NCBI GenBank assembly: GCA_004194705.1
Contig: SADC01000364.1
Span: 1-64,000 of the forward strand
DNA length: 64,000 nucleotides
Direction of reading: 5' to 3'
Origin: Ditylenchus dipsaci
Taxonomy: Eukaryota > Nematoda > Chromadorea > Rhabditida > Anguinidae
Part shown: one piece after another, positions 50,701 through 55,415 of the stretch
Layout of the letters: each line of letters opens with the position of its first letter
Numbering within the stretch: position 1 is the first letter of the stretch
Translations under genes and position numbers: made by a program
The notes under the pieces: model-generated
Told to the model about the DNA's origin: nothing
Databases searched by the model: none
The model's input: the letters and a program-made list of their open reading frames with translations, nothing else

Positions 50701-53700
50701 TAATTAGTTATAGAATGGTTTAGATTTAGTAAGCCCTTCAAATTTAAAGGACCTGTCTATTCCCATTTATGCCATTTAGGGAGGAGGTACCAGGTGGTTC
50801 CCCCAACCACCCTGAGGCCTGAAAGTCTTATAAATGTAAAAGTCTTATAAAAGTCTTATGATTGACATTCAAAGAAAAAAAAAAGGTCTGCTGCCCGTAG
50901 GATTAGAATAAATTTGGAGGCGGAATTTACCGCAAGGAATTTACCACTGCCCCCATTAAGAGTAGTAATGGAGTAGTTAGGATGGTGAAGAACCATTAAG
51001 GGTCACATGTTTTGAAAGCTTAAAAATTATTAGCGGGCACAAAATTGTCGGCACAAAATTGACGGCACATAATTGTCATGTACCCCGCTGAACACGACGG
51101 TAAAAAAAATTGAAAAACAGCCAGTCTACGGTGGTCAGCTGCCTATCTGAAACCGTCAATGTCACAATTTTTGCCTATGCAACTTCAAATGGGTAGATCA
51201 TGTCAATTTCTCAAGTAAATCAATTTACTTCTGTACAAATTTTCAGCTTGTTTTCTAACAAAACAAGGCCTAGAATTCAATTTTAGGTATAGTTTGGTTA
51301 AGAAATCCAAGTTGAAAAAATCCGTATAGAAGTTCATTAATTCGGGAAATTTTTTGAATTAGCGGGAAATTTTTTTTTTGCCTATGCAACTTCAAAGGGG
51401 TAGATCATGTCAATTTCTTAAGTAAATCAATTCAATTCAATATGCAAAAAAAGCGCCAGATTAGAAGCTTTCTAATGACATATCGTGAGGTAATTTATGA
51501 CAATCCAATAAAAAATGTTTGGTTTTGAAGAAAAACCGTCGTCCTTTTTTCCAAAAACTTTGTTCATACAAAAATAAGCCAGAAAAATGTTGAAAATGCT
51601 GTTTTTAGTTGTTAGCAGACATTATTCGAAAGAGCAAGGGAAAACTGCACCAGAAAGTGCCTTGAAGTGAGCCAAAACATTGTTATTTTGGTGTGTTAAG
51701 CAAACGTTCAAAGCTGTATCTGAAAAGGACATTTCGACATAAAACCTGCTTTAGGCTAGAAAAACTGGAATTCTGACATCGAATTCGTGTTTTAGCATGG
51801 TCGATTTTTTCGAGCCCTCGCTCGATGGTTCGACTCGGCTCGAAATTTTTCGAGGGCTCGGCTCGAGGCTCGAAAAAAGTCGAGCTCCGAGCCGAAAGCT
51901 CCACTTTTTAGACTTTTTTACTCCACTTTTTTAGACGAGAAGTATCCACAGAAAATTAAAAAAACCAGTTTTATGAATATTTAGTGCGTAAAATTGAGCA
52001 TATTTTTGTCAATAGTATTTGAAAATGAAAAACTATTTTGGAATTTTCATTGAAACAGGAACGCCAAGCCCGATTGGGTCATTTGACGTGTTTTGACACT
52101 AGAGTGACGATTTGGCTTGTTTGCGATATATTTTTTGCGATATTTTTTGTTCACGATCAAATGCGATTATGCGATATATCCAAAATGATGATGCGATATA
52201 TCGCTGCGATATGCGATATTTTCCACAGAGGTGAGCAAAGCCTTAAAAAAATTCTGCGGCGGCCAAGCCGCCGCAGAATTACTATTTATTTGTGACTATC
52301 AAGCAGAACTAACTCCAATGAACAATTTTATTTAACATTATTTTTCACATTTCCACCTTGCATCATCATCATCCTCACATAACATCACCTAATACTTAAA
52401 ATTCATTCTTTCAGATTCTCGTTCAAAAAGAGCAACATCTCCGCATTCTGTTTCAGTTTCCACAGTAGGCTCATCTAGAAATAATGCCCTCAACACGCTT
52501 GCCGACAAACATCAAAAGAAAATTGCACAGAAGAGAAAAAAATCACAGACGCAGAACAGCACAGGACAATAGAAATAACAATGCGGGCGACACTAAGGCG
52601 AAGATTTCGCCAAAATTCGCTCAAAAAACAAAAAATTCGGCAAAAAATCGGGCGAAAATCTAAAATTTTCACAAAAATCGTGTCAAATTTTAGGCGAAAA
52701 ATGTCAAAATCGCTTGCGATATATCTCACCCGATGCGATGCGATATGCGATATTTTTCAAAATGGCCCGTGCGATATTTGCGATCGATTTATTTTTGGCT
52801 AAAATTTGGTGCGATCGATCGATATTTGCGATGCGATATATCGATCGTCGTCAGCTCTATTTGACACGCCGTGAAGCACTTGACCTTGGACAAGGCTTGT
52901 ACAATGTTTATGCGAGCCTTGCAATGTTGGAAAAAATTGAAAATTTTTTGTCCTTTCAACCTGGTAAAAAGACATCTCGCGTCGGGGACATCTCAGGTTG
53001 GACATCTTGCGTCGGTTTTTCAATTTTCATCTACATTTCGGCATTCTGTTTGTAACGTTTCGGAAGAAATCTTAAAACAAGGTTCCAACTTTTACATTTA
53101 ATGGAAGGGCTGAAGGGTATTTTATATTTCGAAAAGCTTTGATTTTTATGTAATTTTTTAGCCCAGATTTTATTTAAATTAGTTTAAAGGCATAACAATG
53201 GGCGAAAGAATGCAATCGATTGAGAAAAATCCGAAGGGTTGCTGTGCTTTCACTTTATCGGTTAACAAGTCAACAAGTTAAACACATAACAAGTCCTACA
53301 GTAACCCCTCACTACTTGTTGCTTTCTATCGGTAACGCGATAAAGTGTTATGGGCAGAGAAACCCTCATTTAAGCAACATTCATTTTGCATTGAGTTGCA
53401 AACAAAAAAACAGAAAGCAGTTAAAGGTGGTCCCGATAATGGAAAAAACCCAATGAATCAATCCAATTCCAAAATAGCTAATAAAACAATTATATTCAAA
53501 GTGGTATTTTTGAAAAAAAGTCAATTTGTAGCGTCACAAACAGAATGCCAAGATGTAGATGAATTAGGTGTAGATTAATTCATCGTCGCCCAAAAAAGTG
53601 GTGTCCCGCGCGTATTCAAACGTGAGAAATTTTCGTTGTTGGCGACGGGCTATGGTCCTTTTAAATGCTCTGAGAACCTGTGAACCTAGCGAAAACCTTA

Positions 53701-54915
53701 CAATAAACTGTCCACTAGCCTTGTAGAATCTAAGAAAAACAACATTTTCGGCACACTTCGACTTTCCTACTAATGTTCGTACAAAGCTTTGATGGTCGTA
53801 TTGAACCTTGTTACCGTATTTCTTCTAAAAAGGCGGCCGGCCGCCTTATTTTTTCAACCCCCAAAAATTTGAAAATTGTCAATCAAAAAAATGGCCTTAA
53901 CTCTGAAATTTTAGTCAAAAAATTAGGGGGCCGCCTTATTAGAGGAAATACGGTATTTTTTTGCGTTTCAAGGCTCGCTCAAGTTTTAGACATGACTCGA
54001 ACCTTGCATCTGACGTTGCCACGAACCATTTCAGAATCATTAGCTACTCACGAACTTTGTACATGCTATAAAAGTAACATTTCCATCCCCATTCGACCTT
54101 CCCACTAAGGTTTATTCAAGGTTCATTAATGTTTATACGAGGCTCAAACATTGTACGAACCTTCTGACCATGGATCCCAAGGTTCGCTCAAGCTCCAGAC
54201 CTGCCACGAACTTGGCTATAACCTAGCCAGAACCATATGAAAAATTTTCAGTGCTCGATTTCGAGCCCTCGGCGCTCGACAACCCTAGTCGATTTACTTA
54301 AAGGGGCATGGTCACCTGTATGGTCACCTGTTACAAATTTTTTCCCCGCTAATTCAAAAAAATTTCCCGAATTAATGAACTTCTATACGGATTTTTTTCA
54401 ACTTGGATTCTACAAAAAACTATACTAAAATTGAATTCTAGGCCTTGTTTTTTGTTAGAAACCAAGCTGAAAATCTGTACAGAAGTAAAATTGATTTACT
54501 TGAGAAATTGACATGATCTACCCATTTGAAGTTGCATAGGCAAAAATCGTGACATTGACGGTTCAGATAGGCAGCTGACCACCGTAGACTGGCTGTTTTT
54601 CAAAAAAAATTTTCACCATCATGTTCAGCGTGAAATTCTGCACATAATATACCTTTAAGACGCGCGGGTCTTCACCGTGTTACTTCCCCAATACTAATTT
54701 TTACTAATTTTTGAATTAAATTTTTAAACCTGTCCATAAGCGAGCACAGTAGCATTGTAGCCATCGAATGTGCCTTCCACAATTCCTTGACACACATTGC
54801 TCATAAAATAGGTGGGCTGAGTGGTTTTGGCTGGTCAAAAACGTAGTCGTAGGTAAAATGACCTGTCGTCACCAATAGTCACTTGTGGACACCTGGGATT
54901 ACTGAGGTGCAAACT
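11507..54915 (-). CDS. KIF21: KIF21-type kinesin-4 motor protein gene, 19 exons recognised, 3' part not found
   Basis: Plus-end-directed microtubule motor of the kinesin-4 family; KIF21 proteins regulate microtubule growth. Reading the minus strand, the exons give a kinesin motor domain (beta strands, P-loop [11 protein letters not shown], switch [12 protein letters not shown], switch [10 protein letters not shown], then [11 protein letters not shown]), a KIF21-type neck and coiled coil, an acidic Glu/Asp stretch and a second coiled coil, in the order of animal KIF21A/B. Exons (5' to 3'): 54915-54730, 50693-50493, 50440-50174, 50118-49947, 32285-32201, 32152-32123, 32072-~31934, 31876-31821, 31765-31694, 25305-25077, 25020-24814, 24761-24621, 24031-23902, 23460-23270, 23223-23145, 22925-22829, 17752-17453, 11813-11709, 11641-11507. 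Missing: the first residues of the motor, the short segment between exons 17 and 18, and everything after the second coiled coil, including the WD40 domain. Several exons carry 1-bp indels. The family call is from conserved motor and neck motifs. Confidence 0.9.
12927..14565 (-). mobile_element. hAT element with CCCAATACC subterminal repeats, internally deleted
   Basis: Ends TAGTGCTG ... CAGCACTA, TSD ATAGCAAC at 12919-12926 and 14566-14573. Both ends carry arrays of CCCAATACC-like units in direct orientation (12946-13110 and 14412-14545). At about 1.6 kb it is too short for a full transposase. It sits in the spacer of the larger inverted-repeat element 11856-16470. Confidence 0.88.
13270..14300 (-). 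pseudogene. Truncated hAT transposase
   Basis: The minus strand shows an N-terminal BED-like segment ([20 protein letters not shown] near 14270), a hAT core block at 13690-13930 ([48 protein letters not shown]) and a dimerisation-domain block near 13290-13390 ([20 protein letters not shown]). The central DDE region between the last two is missing, and the frame is broken in several places. Confidence 0.7.
15081..15260. repeat. 180-bp perfect hairpin MITE, TCTAAGGTATGTG family
   Basis: GCATTTTTGATCAAGAGTAA and CATGTCTAAGGTATGTG are mirrored across a GC-rich centre. Other copies: 29716-29905, partial at 29350-29450 and 35900-36020. Confidence 0.85.
16471..17452. other. Kinesin intron sequence
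   Basis: AT-rich; short inverted pieces near 17165-17245 (AAGAGTATGAG / CTCATACTCTT). The missing kinesin segment before exon 18 should lie between here and 11814, but was not found. Confidence 0.4.
18208..18637. repeat. Foldback inside the TTAA element
   Basis: ACGATATATTTTTAGAATCT and ATCGTTCGACTGCTAATCTG on the left; the inverse at 18551-18637. Confidence 0.8.
19410..22080 (+). repeat. Minisatellite, unit CTGGGTACCACCAT (14-15 bp)
   Basis: Well over 100 tandem units, mainly CTGGGTACCACCAT, CTGGGTATCACTAT and CTGAGTACCACCA. From about 20180 they form a higher-order pattern in which TATCACTAT, then ACCACCAACTGAG, then several ACCACCAT units recur. Many units lack one base (CTGGTACC, GGTACACC), as expected of homopolymer dropout. 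Minus-strand frames rich in WWYPDGGTQ are artefacts of the repeat. Degenerate units extend to 18700 and 19330. Confidence 0.97.
19520..19649. mobile_element. 130-bp GC-rich MITE with TA TSD inside the minisatellite
   Basis: TA followed by CTTGCGCG ... CGCGCAAG and TA, interrupting minisatellite units on both sides. The interior is GC-rich (GGCGGCGGAGGCGC), in contrast to its surroundings. Size and TA TSD fit a Tc1/mariner-type MITE. Confidence 0.75.
22090..22605. repeat. Inverted GTGTGTCACAC arrays flanking a CCGTATAT MITE
   Basis: Tandem TTTTGTGTGTCACAC units at 22090-22195 and the inverse at 22500-22605 flank the MITE 22235-22495. Confidence 0.7.
22235..22495. repeat. CCGTATAT-family MITE
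   Basis: TACCGTATATTCTCGATTAG left, inverse CTAATAGAGAATATACGGTA right, with GAAGGCCCC direct repeats inside the left end. Confidence 0.75.
22829..25305 (-). CDS. KIF21: KIF21 coiled-coil and acidic-region exons 10-16
   Basis: Seven closely spaced exons. 25305-25077 ([20 protein letters not shown] ... [10 protein letters not shown]) is an intact frame. 25020-24814 reads [16 protein letters not shown], then after a frameshift [17 protein letters not shown]. 24761-24621 is the Glu/Asp-rich linker ([20 protein letters not shown]). 24031-23902 reads [17 protein letters not shown]. 23460-23270 reads [17 protein letters not shown] ... [18 protein letters not shown], with one G missing near its end. 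23223-23145 is Gln/Met-rich ([20 protein letters not shown]). 22925-22829 reads [20 protein letters not shown]. Heptad-like spacing and the acidic linker match the KIF21 stalk. The last exon's donor GTATTA overlaps the TTAA target site of the element at 18022-22825. Confidence 0.88.
23480..23619. repeat. CCGTATAA-family MITE, 140 bp
   Basis: TACCGTATAACCTGTATTAA left, inverse TTAATAGAGGTTATACGATA right. Lies 20 bp upstream of the kinesin exon boundary at 23460. Confidence 0.7.
24222..24398. mobile_element. pogo-like MITE, TA TSD
   Basis: TA then CAGTCACTCTCGATTTAACG, inverse end GAGAGTTGACTG then TA. Lies in a kinesin intron. Confidence 0.8.
25500..25576 (+). repeat. tRNA-like SINE head
   Basis: TAGCTCAAATGGTTAGAGCG is a good A box; the B-box region (GTGAGATCGCAC) is degenerate and the arms do not close. 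Confidence 0.45.
25841..26032. mobile_element. pogo-like MITE, TA TSD
   Basis: TA then CAGTCAAAACTCCCATTAAC, inverse end GGGAGTTTTGACTG then TA; internal GTATGTTAATGGGAG repeats. Confidence 0.8.
26234..27731. mobile_element. MULE-type element with GGTAAATTCACCC repeats and a B-box-like motif
   Basis: TSD CTAAATAAC at 26225-26233 and 27732-27740. GGTAAATTCACCCG units lie at the left end and inverted at the right. 26311-26340 reads GAGGTTACAGGTTCGAATCT, like the 3' half of a tRNA. A foldback lies inside at 26576-26946. Confidence 0.85.
26576..26946. repeat. Foldback nested in the MULE-type element
   Basis: ATCGATTACCGACGGTCAAT and AAATCTCATCCTGAATCCGA on the left are mirrored on the right (GACCGTCGGTAATCGAT near 26940). 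Confidence 0.8.
28120..28235. repeat. Hairpin with TTGTCCCAGATATACTTTTT arms
   Basis: TTATTGTCCCAGATATACTT has an inverse at about 28230 (AAGTATATTTGGGACAATAA). Confidence 0.7.
28620..28800 (+). repeat. Tandem TTTTTTGTGGCAAATTTAC repeat
   Basis: About eight irregular units of 19-24 bp with T runs. Confidence 0.8.
29716..29905. repeat. Hairpin MITE, TCTAAGGTAAGTG family
   Basis: TGCGCCCCCTTCGGGGGCGC at its centre; arms match 15081-15260 on the left side, while the right arm carries ACTCGAAAGTGACTCTGGAT, as in the partial copies at 29380 and 35920. Confidence 0.8.
30401..30786. repeat. Near-perfect 386-bp palindrome with GAAGTGCACCCCC centre
   Basis: ACTGTGGTGT at 30401 mirrors ACACCACAGT at 30786. 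Arms of about 150 bp include TCACAATGGTAGCAATATTT and ACGTCACGTCAACTCATTTG. The loop holds tandem GAAGTGCACCCCC and its inverse with long G/C runs. Confidence 0.9.
30787..31693. other. Kinesin intron, repeats only
   Basis: ATAGTTACA units recur at 31005-31160 in both orientations, and GGTCCGATG-type pieces at 31300-31430. No gene seen. Confidence 0.4.
31694..32285 (-). CDS. KIF21: KIF21 motor C-terminus and neck exons 5-9
   Basis: Exon 32285-32201 reads [10 protein letters not shown] then [10 protein letters not shown], one G short. The 30-bp microexon 32152-32123 gives [10 protein letters not shown] and keeps frame. Exon 32072-~31934 reads [11 protein letters not shown], then [18 protein letters not shown] and VVANQDKSS; its donor is unclear because the sequence after KLI has no good GT. 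Exon 31876-31821 reads [19 protein letters not shown], and exon 31765-31694 reads [19 protein letters not shown]. The order matches the end of the KIF21 motor and the start of its neck coil. The upstream exon is 17.7 kb away; that intron holds the RPS17 nest, the PSMA1 fragment and three hAT-type elements. Confidence 0.9.
32362..34824 (+). mobile_element. hAT transposon, near-complete, with 8-bp TSD
   Basis: Terminal inverted repeats start TAGGGTTGTCGGC on both ends, followed by GC-rich CGGCCGAAAA subterminal repeats. The 8-bp TSD GTCAAAAC flanks it at 32354-32361 and 34825-34832, typical of hAT. It holds a spliced hAT transposase on the plus strand. It lies in the kinesin intron just upstream of exon 32285-32201. 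Confidence 0.92.
32740..34520 (+). CDS. hAT transposase with BED zinc finger
   Basis: DDE-type transposase that cuts and re-inserts hAT elements. An N-terminal BED finger is visible ([17 protein letters not shown]-x4-H). Next come [18 protein letters not shown] near 32920-33000, a domain around 33070-33480 with [10 protein letters not shown] and [15 protein letters not shown], and the C-terminal dimerisation domain at 34260-34450 ([26 protein letters not shown]). Short introns (for example 33007-33063, and ones near 33650, 33880 and 34120) and 1-bp frame errors split the reading frame. It may have been active recently, given its intact ends. Confidence 0.8.
34833..35646. other. Kinesin intron, no supported gene
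   Basis: AT-rich. 35560-35650 recurs inverted at 36040-36150. Confidence 0.4.
35657..35804. mobile_element. 148-bp hairpin MULE-type MITE
   Basis: TSD CTGAAAATGG at 35647-35656 and 35805-35814. It is almost wholly palindromic: CACTTCGCTATGAGGACACT and AGAACTTTTTCGGTAAAATT with inverse partners. Confidence 0.85.
35880..36030. repeat. Partial hairpin MITE, TCTAAGGTATGTG family
   Basis: Has GTGTCTAAGGTATGTGGGTG and GTAGGCCCCAG boundaries. The right arm is lost after TGCGCACCCTTCGGGGC. It is flanked by an inverted duplication of host-like sequence (GACCAAGGTAAACCACC at 35635-35850 versus 36040-36135). Confidence 0.6.
36292..36319. repeat. Left piece of a hairpin MITE split by the hAT insertion
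   Basis: CCATGGTTTTTGCAGGCGGT matches the tip of the intact copy at 59757-59946 and continues at 41098 after the hAT element and its TSD. Confidence 0.7.
38144..38149 (-). promoter_or_regulatory. RPS17 polyadenylation signal AATAAA
   Basis: AATAAA on the minus strand 71 bases beyond the RPS17 stop codon. With the UTR exon, it shows that a whole transcription unit lies inside the transposon nest. Confidence 0.6.
38220..39265 (-). pseudogene. RPS17: Ribosomal protein S17 (eS17) gene copy, split by a Merlin insertion
   Basis: eS17 is a small-subunit ribosomal protein of about 130 residues. Exon 39265-39156 begins ATG and reads [20 protein letters not shown]; after a missing base it gives [11 protein letters not shown]. 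Exon 39104-39062 gives IAVIPSKKMRNRM, one A short in its A-run. Exon 38916-38313 reads [35 protein letters not shown], is interrupted by 38387-38806, then continues [11 protein letters not shown], an in-frame TGA, and [10 protein letters not shown]. The last exon 38264-38220 gives [14 protein letters not shown] and stop. A non-coding 5' UTR exon (ending near 39340) and a poly(A) signal are present, so it is a genomic copy, not a retrocopy. It lies inside nested transposons (36969-39689 within 36320-41089). The insertion and in-frame stop argue for a dead copy; the single-base gaps may be assembly errors. Confidence 0.9.
38387..38806 (-). mobile_element. Merlin-type (IS1016/ISXO2-like) element inside an RPS17 exon
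   Basis: Matching ends CGTACTTATGCTGTTTGGG at 38387 and inverted at 38806, with about 36 bp of TIR. The TSD is 8 bp (ACATCTCG at 38381-38388 and 38807-38814) or 6 bp (ACATCT), depending on how the two ambiguous tip bases are assigned; 8-9 bp is normal for Merlin. The minus strand encodes [20 protein letters not shown], the H-T-Q-x-I-E-x-x-W signature near the C-terminus of the ISXO2-like DDE transposase. The rest of the transposase is absent. Removing the element and one TSD copy restores the exon reading MPEMSYLDP. Confidence 0.85.
39266..39395 (-). other. RPS17: RPS17 5' UTR exon, first intron and UTR part of exon 2
   Basis: A donor GTAAGAG at 39339 follows a short untranslated first exon. 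The acceptor TTTTCAG ends at 39314, leaving about 48 untranslated bases before the ATG at 39265. A tiny non-coding first exon is usual for ribosomal-protein genes. The transcription start cannot be fixed from sequence. Confidence 0.55.
41098..41258. repeat. Right piece of the split hairpin MITE
   Basis: Contains the hairpin arms (GAATTGGCGGGGACACTCC and its inverse at about 41205) and the closing tip AAAACCATGGTTT. It is the same family as 59757-59946. Confidence 0.8.
41588..42357 (+). CDS. Unrecognised small gene with a Ser/Asp-rich N-terminus
   Basis: I do not recognise the family. ATG at 41588 opens [12 protein letters not shown] followed by a Ser run and [17 protein letters not shown]. 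After a probable intron ending TATCCTAG near 41890, the frame reads [20 protein letters not shown], then in a shifted frame [55 protein letters not shown] donor GTATGC and acceptor TTTTAG near 42200 join this to [20 protein letters not shown]; the C-terminus is [18 protein letters not shown] and a stop at 42357. AATAAA occurs at 42353 and 42423. Steady amino-acid composition across the splice sites suggests a real gene nested in the kinesin intron on the opposite strand, with 1-bp frame errors. The Cys-x2-CC pattern could be metal-binding, which is only a guess. Confidence 0.5.
42820..42965 (+). repeat. TTTTTGCCGC-type tandem repeat, left arm
   Basis: Irregular units of about 20 bp, such as TTTTTGCCGTTAATTTAC; the inverted counterpart is at 48030-48515. 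Confidence 0.7.
43647..46555 (+). mobile_element. hAT element with CAGGGAACG ends, 8-bp TSD
   Basis: TIR CAGGGAACGACAAATCGTCC at 43647 and its reverse complement ending at 46555; TSD GCTCCAGA at 43639-43646 and 46556-46563. Subterminal repeats of GGACTATT/AATAGTCC lie at both ends. It contains a hAT transposase remnant and lies within the larger composite 42721-49466. Confidence 0.92.
44730..45890 (+). pseudogene. hAT transposase, frame-broken
   Basis: Blocks in order: CHVLNT with the hAT histidine-containing motif near 44725, [14 protein letters not shown] near 44920 (shifted frame), [20 protein letters not shown] at 45000, and the dimerisation domain at 45700-45800 ([37 protein letters not shown]). 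Stops and shifts occur between blocks; introns or assembly error may explain some. Confidence 0.75.
47172..47380 (+). pseudogene. PSMA1: Proteasome subunit alpha type-1 gene fragment, two spliced exons
   Basis: PSMA1 is a structural alpha-ring subunit of the 20S proteasome. Exon 47172-47228 (after TTTTTGTAG, donor GTTTGT) reads [17 protein letters not shown] 48-bp intron follows. Exon 47277-47380 reads [17 protein letters not shown], then [14 protein letters not shown], with donor GTATGT. This is the contiguous block after the family's EYA motif, with the K/R junction and the GISxAGLxxDxR segment conserved. No upstream start region and no downstream exons (DRPLP and beyond) were found. It is therefore an internal fragment of about 53 codons. 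It sits inside the putative 42721-49466 composite element, beside the hairpin at 47545-47985. Confidence 0.72.
47545..47985. repeat. Foldback repeat with ACGGTAAATT units
   Basis: Left arm 47545-47725 and right arm 47805-47985 are inverse copies (GAATTGCAG/GCGGTAAAAC ... CAACTTCACAGTCCGTTG around the loop). It lies 165 bp after the PSMA1 exon. Confidence 0.8.
48030..48515 (-). repeat. GCGGCAAAAAAAGTAAATT tandem repeat, right arm
   Basis: About 20-25 irregular units of 18-22 bp (GCGGCAAAAAAAGTA with variants), the inverse of 42820-42965. It gives long spurious frames on the minus strand. Confidence 0.8.
49067..49155. mobile_element. pogo-like MITE, 89 bp, TA TSD
   Basis: TA then CAGTCGAGTCTTGATTTAAC, inverse end CGAGACTCGACTG then TA. 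Confidence 0.78.
49475..49946. other. Kinesin intron, unassigned
   Basis: 49590-49880 is less AT-rich and holds overlapping frames of 67-95 codons on both strands. I recognise neither. Confidence 0.3.
49947..54915 (-). CDS. KIF21: KIF21 motor-domain exons 1-4 (P-loop to switch II)
   Basis: Exon 54915-54730 starts after ATTTCAG and reads CTSVIPG, then [32 protein letters not shown], but needs three 1-bp corrections (a C in GTCCACAA, a T in TCATTTTACC, an A in CCAAAACC). Exon 50693-50493 starts after ATTTTAG with the Walker [12 protein letters not shown] and ends [13 protein letters not shown]; it needs about three corrections. Exon 50440-50174 begins LYNEKIIDL and contains switch I ([11 protein letters not shown]). 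Exon 50118-49947 contains the switch II segment [16 protein letters not shown] and ends at NCGL, with two 1-bp insertions. Donors are GTTTAA, GTTAAT, GTAAGC and GTGGGT. A 3.6 kb MULE-type element fills the intron between the first two exons. Confidence 0.88.
52100..52859. mobile_element. Non-autonomous hAT element with GCGATATATCG repeats
   Basis: Tips TAGAGTGACGA and TCGTCAGCTCTA; TSD TTTGACAC at 52092-52099 and 52860-52867. Subterminal GCGATAT arrays match the family of 36320-41089. No transposase found. Confidence 0.85.
53812..53955. repeat. CCGTATTT-family MITE, 144 bp
   Basis: TACCGTATTTCTTCTAAAAA left, inverse TTATTAGAGGAAATACGGTA right; GGCGGCCGGCCGCC near the tip. Confidence 0.75.
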
Positions 54916-55415
54916 CTGAAATGCAGGATTAAAAAAGCCAGTTAAAACGGTCAAATTACCTAGATTGTTCAGCTTTTTCTCTGGATCCTTGTGGTCTGAT
55001 CCTAAAATTAATTTTTTCATAAATGAGTACCTAACAAGAATCCAATCATGGAACATTTTCGACTTTTTTTAATGAGTCTGCGATTAGATCCTACTCAGCT
55101 GCATTCTTTTTTTTGACTAAATGACTACTTCGAGTAGGAAGAGTGAATTCCGAATAGAAACAGAATCTGATGTATAAAATTTAGTTTCTTCGTGACTTGA
55201 GCTCTAAATTAAGGGTCAATGATTTAGGGTGTATATGGAGTTTTTATTTTTCCTATTTTTTTTTCGTGCATTTAAAGGTCTTTTTTAATTTACTCCGCCG
55301 GTGTAGAATAGACCACAGAGCCAAAGTTAATTTTTATGGTCAAACTTTTAAAAATTGGCAACATTTAATAGATATTTCATCAAGGGTCGAGACCATGGCT
55401 GCCATCTCAAAAAGG

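Larger units (their letters stand above)
51808..54287. mobile_element. hAT-type remnant (ACAACCCTA end) inside the long-TIR MULE
   Basis: The right end GCTCGACAACCCTA at 54287 matches the tip of the hAT at 32362. An 8-mer GTCGATTT occurs at 54288-54295 and at 51800-51807. The left TIR is missing or degraded; CGAGCC/GGCTCG repeats lie next to both ends. It would contain the element 52100-52859. Confidence 0.45.
51074..54639. mobile_element. MULE-type element with about 300-bp TIRs, 9-bp TSD
   Basis: TSD GCACATAAT at 51065-51073 and 54640-54648. Inverted arms 51086-51370 and 54342-54631 share CAGTCTACGGTGGTCAGCTG and a hairpin (TTTCTAACAAAACAAGGC) also seen at 5100, 5330 and 61120. No MULE transposase inside. 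It fills the intron between kinesin exons 54915-54730 and 50693-50493. Confidence 0.82.

Noticed and set aside
51074..54639. Maverick/Polinton element, from its long TIRs
   Set aside because: It has a 9-bp TSD and no polymerase, integrase, ATPase or capsid genes; a MULE-type explanation is simpler.
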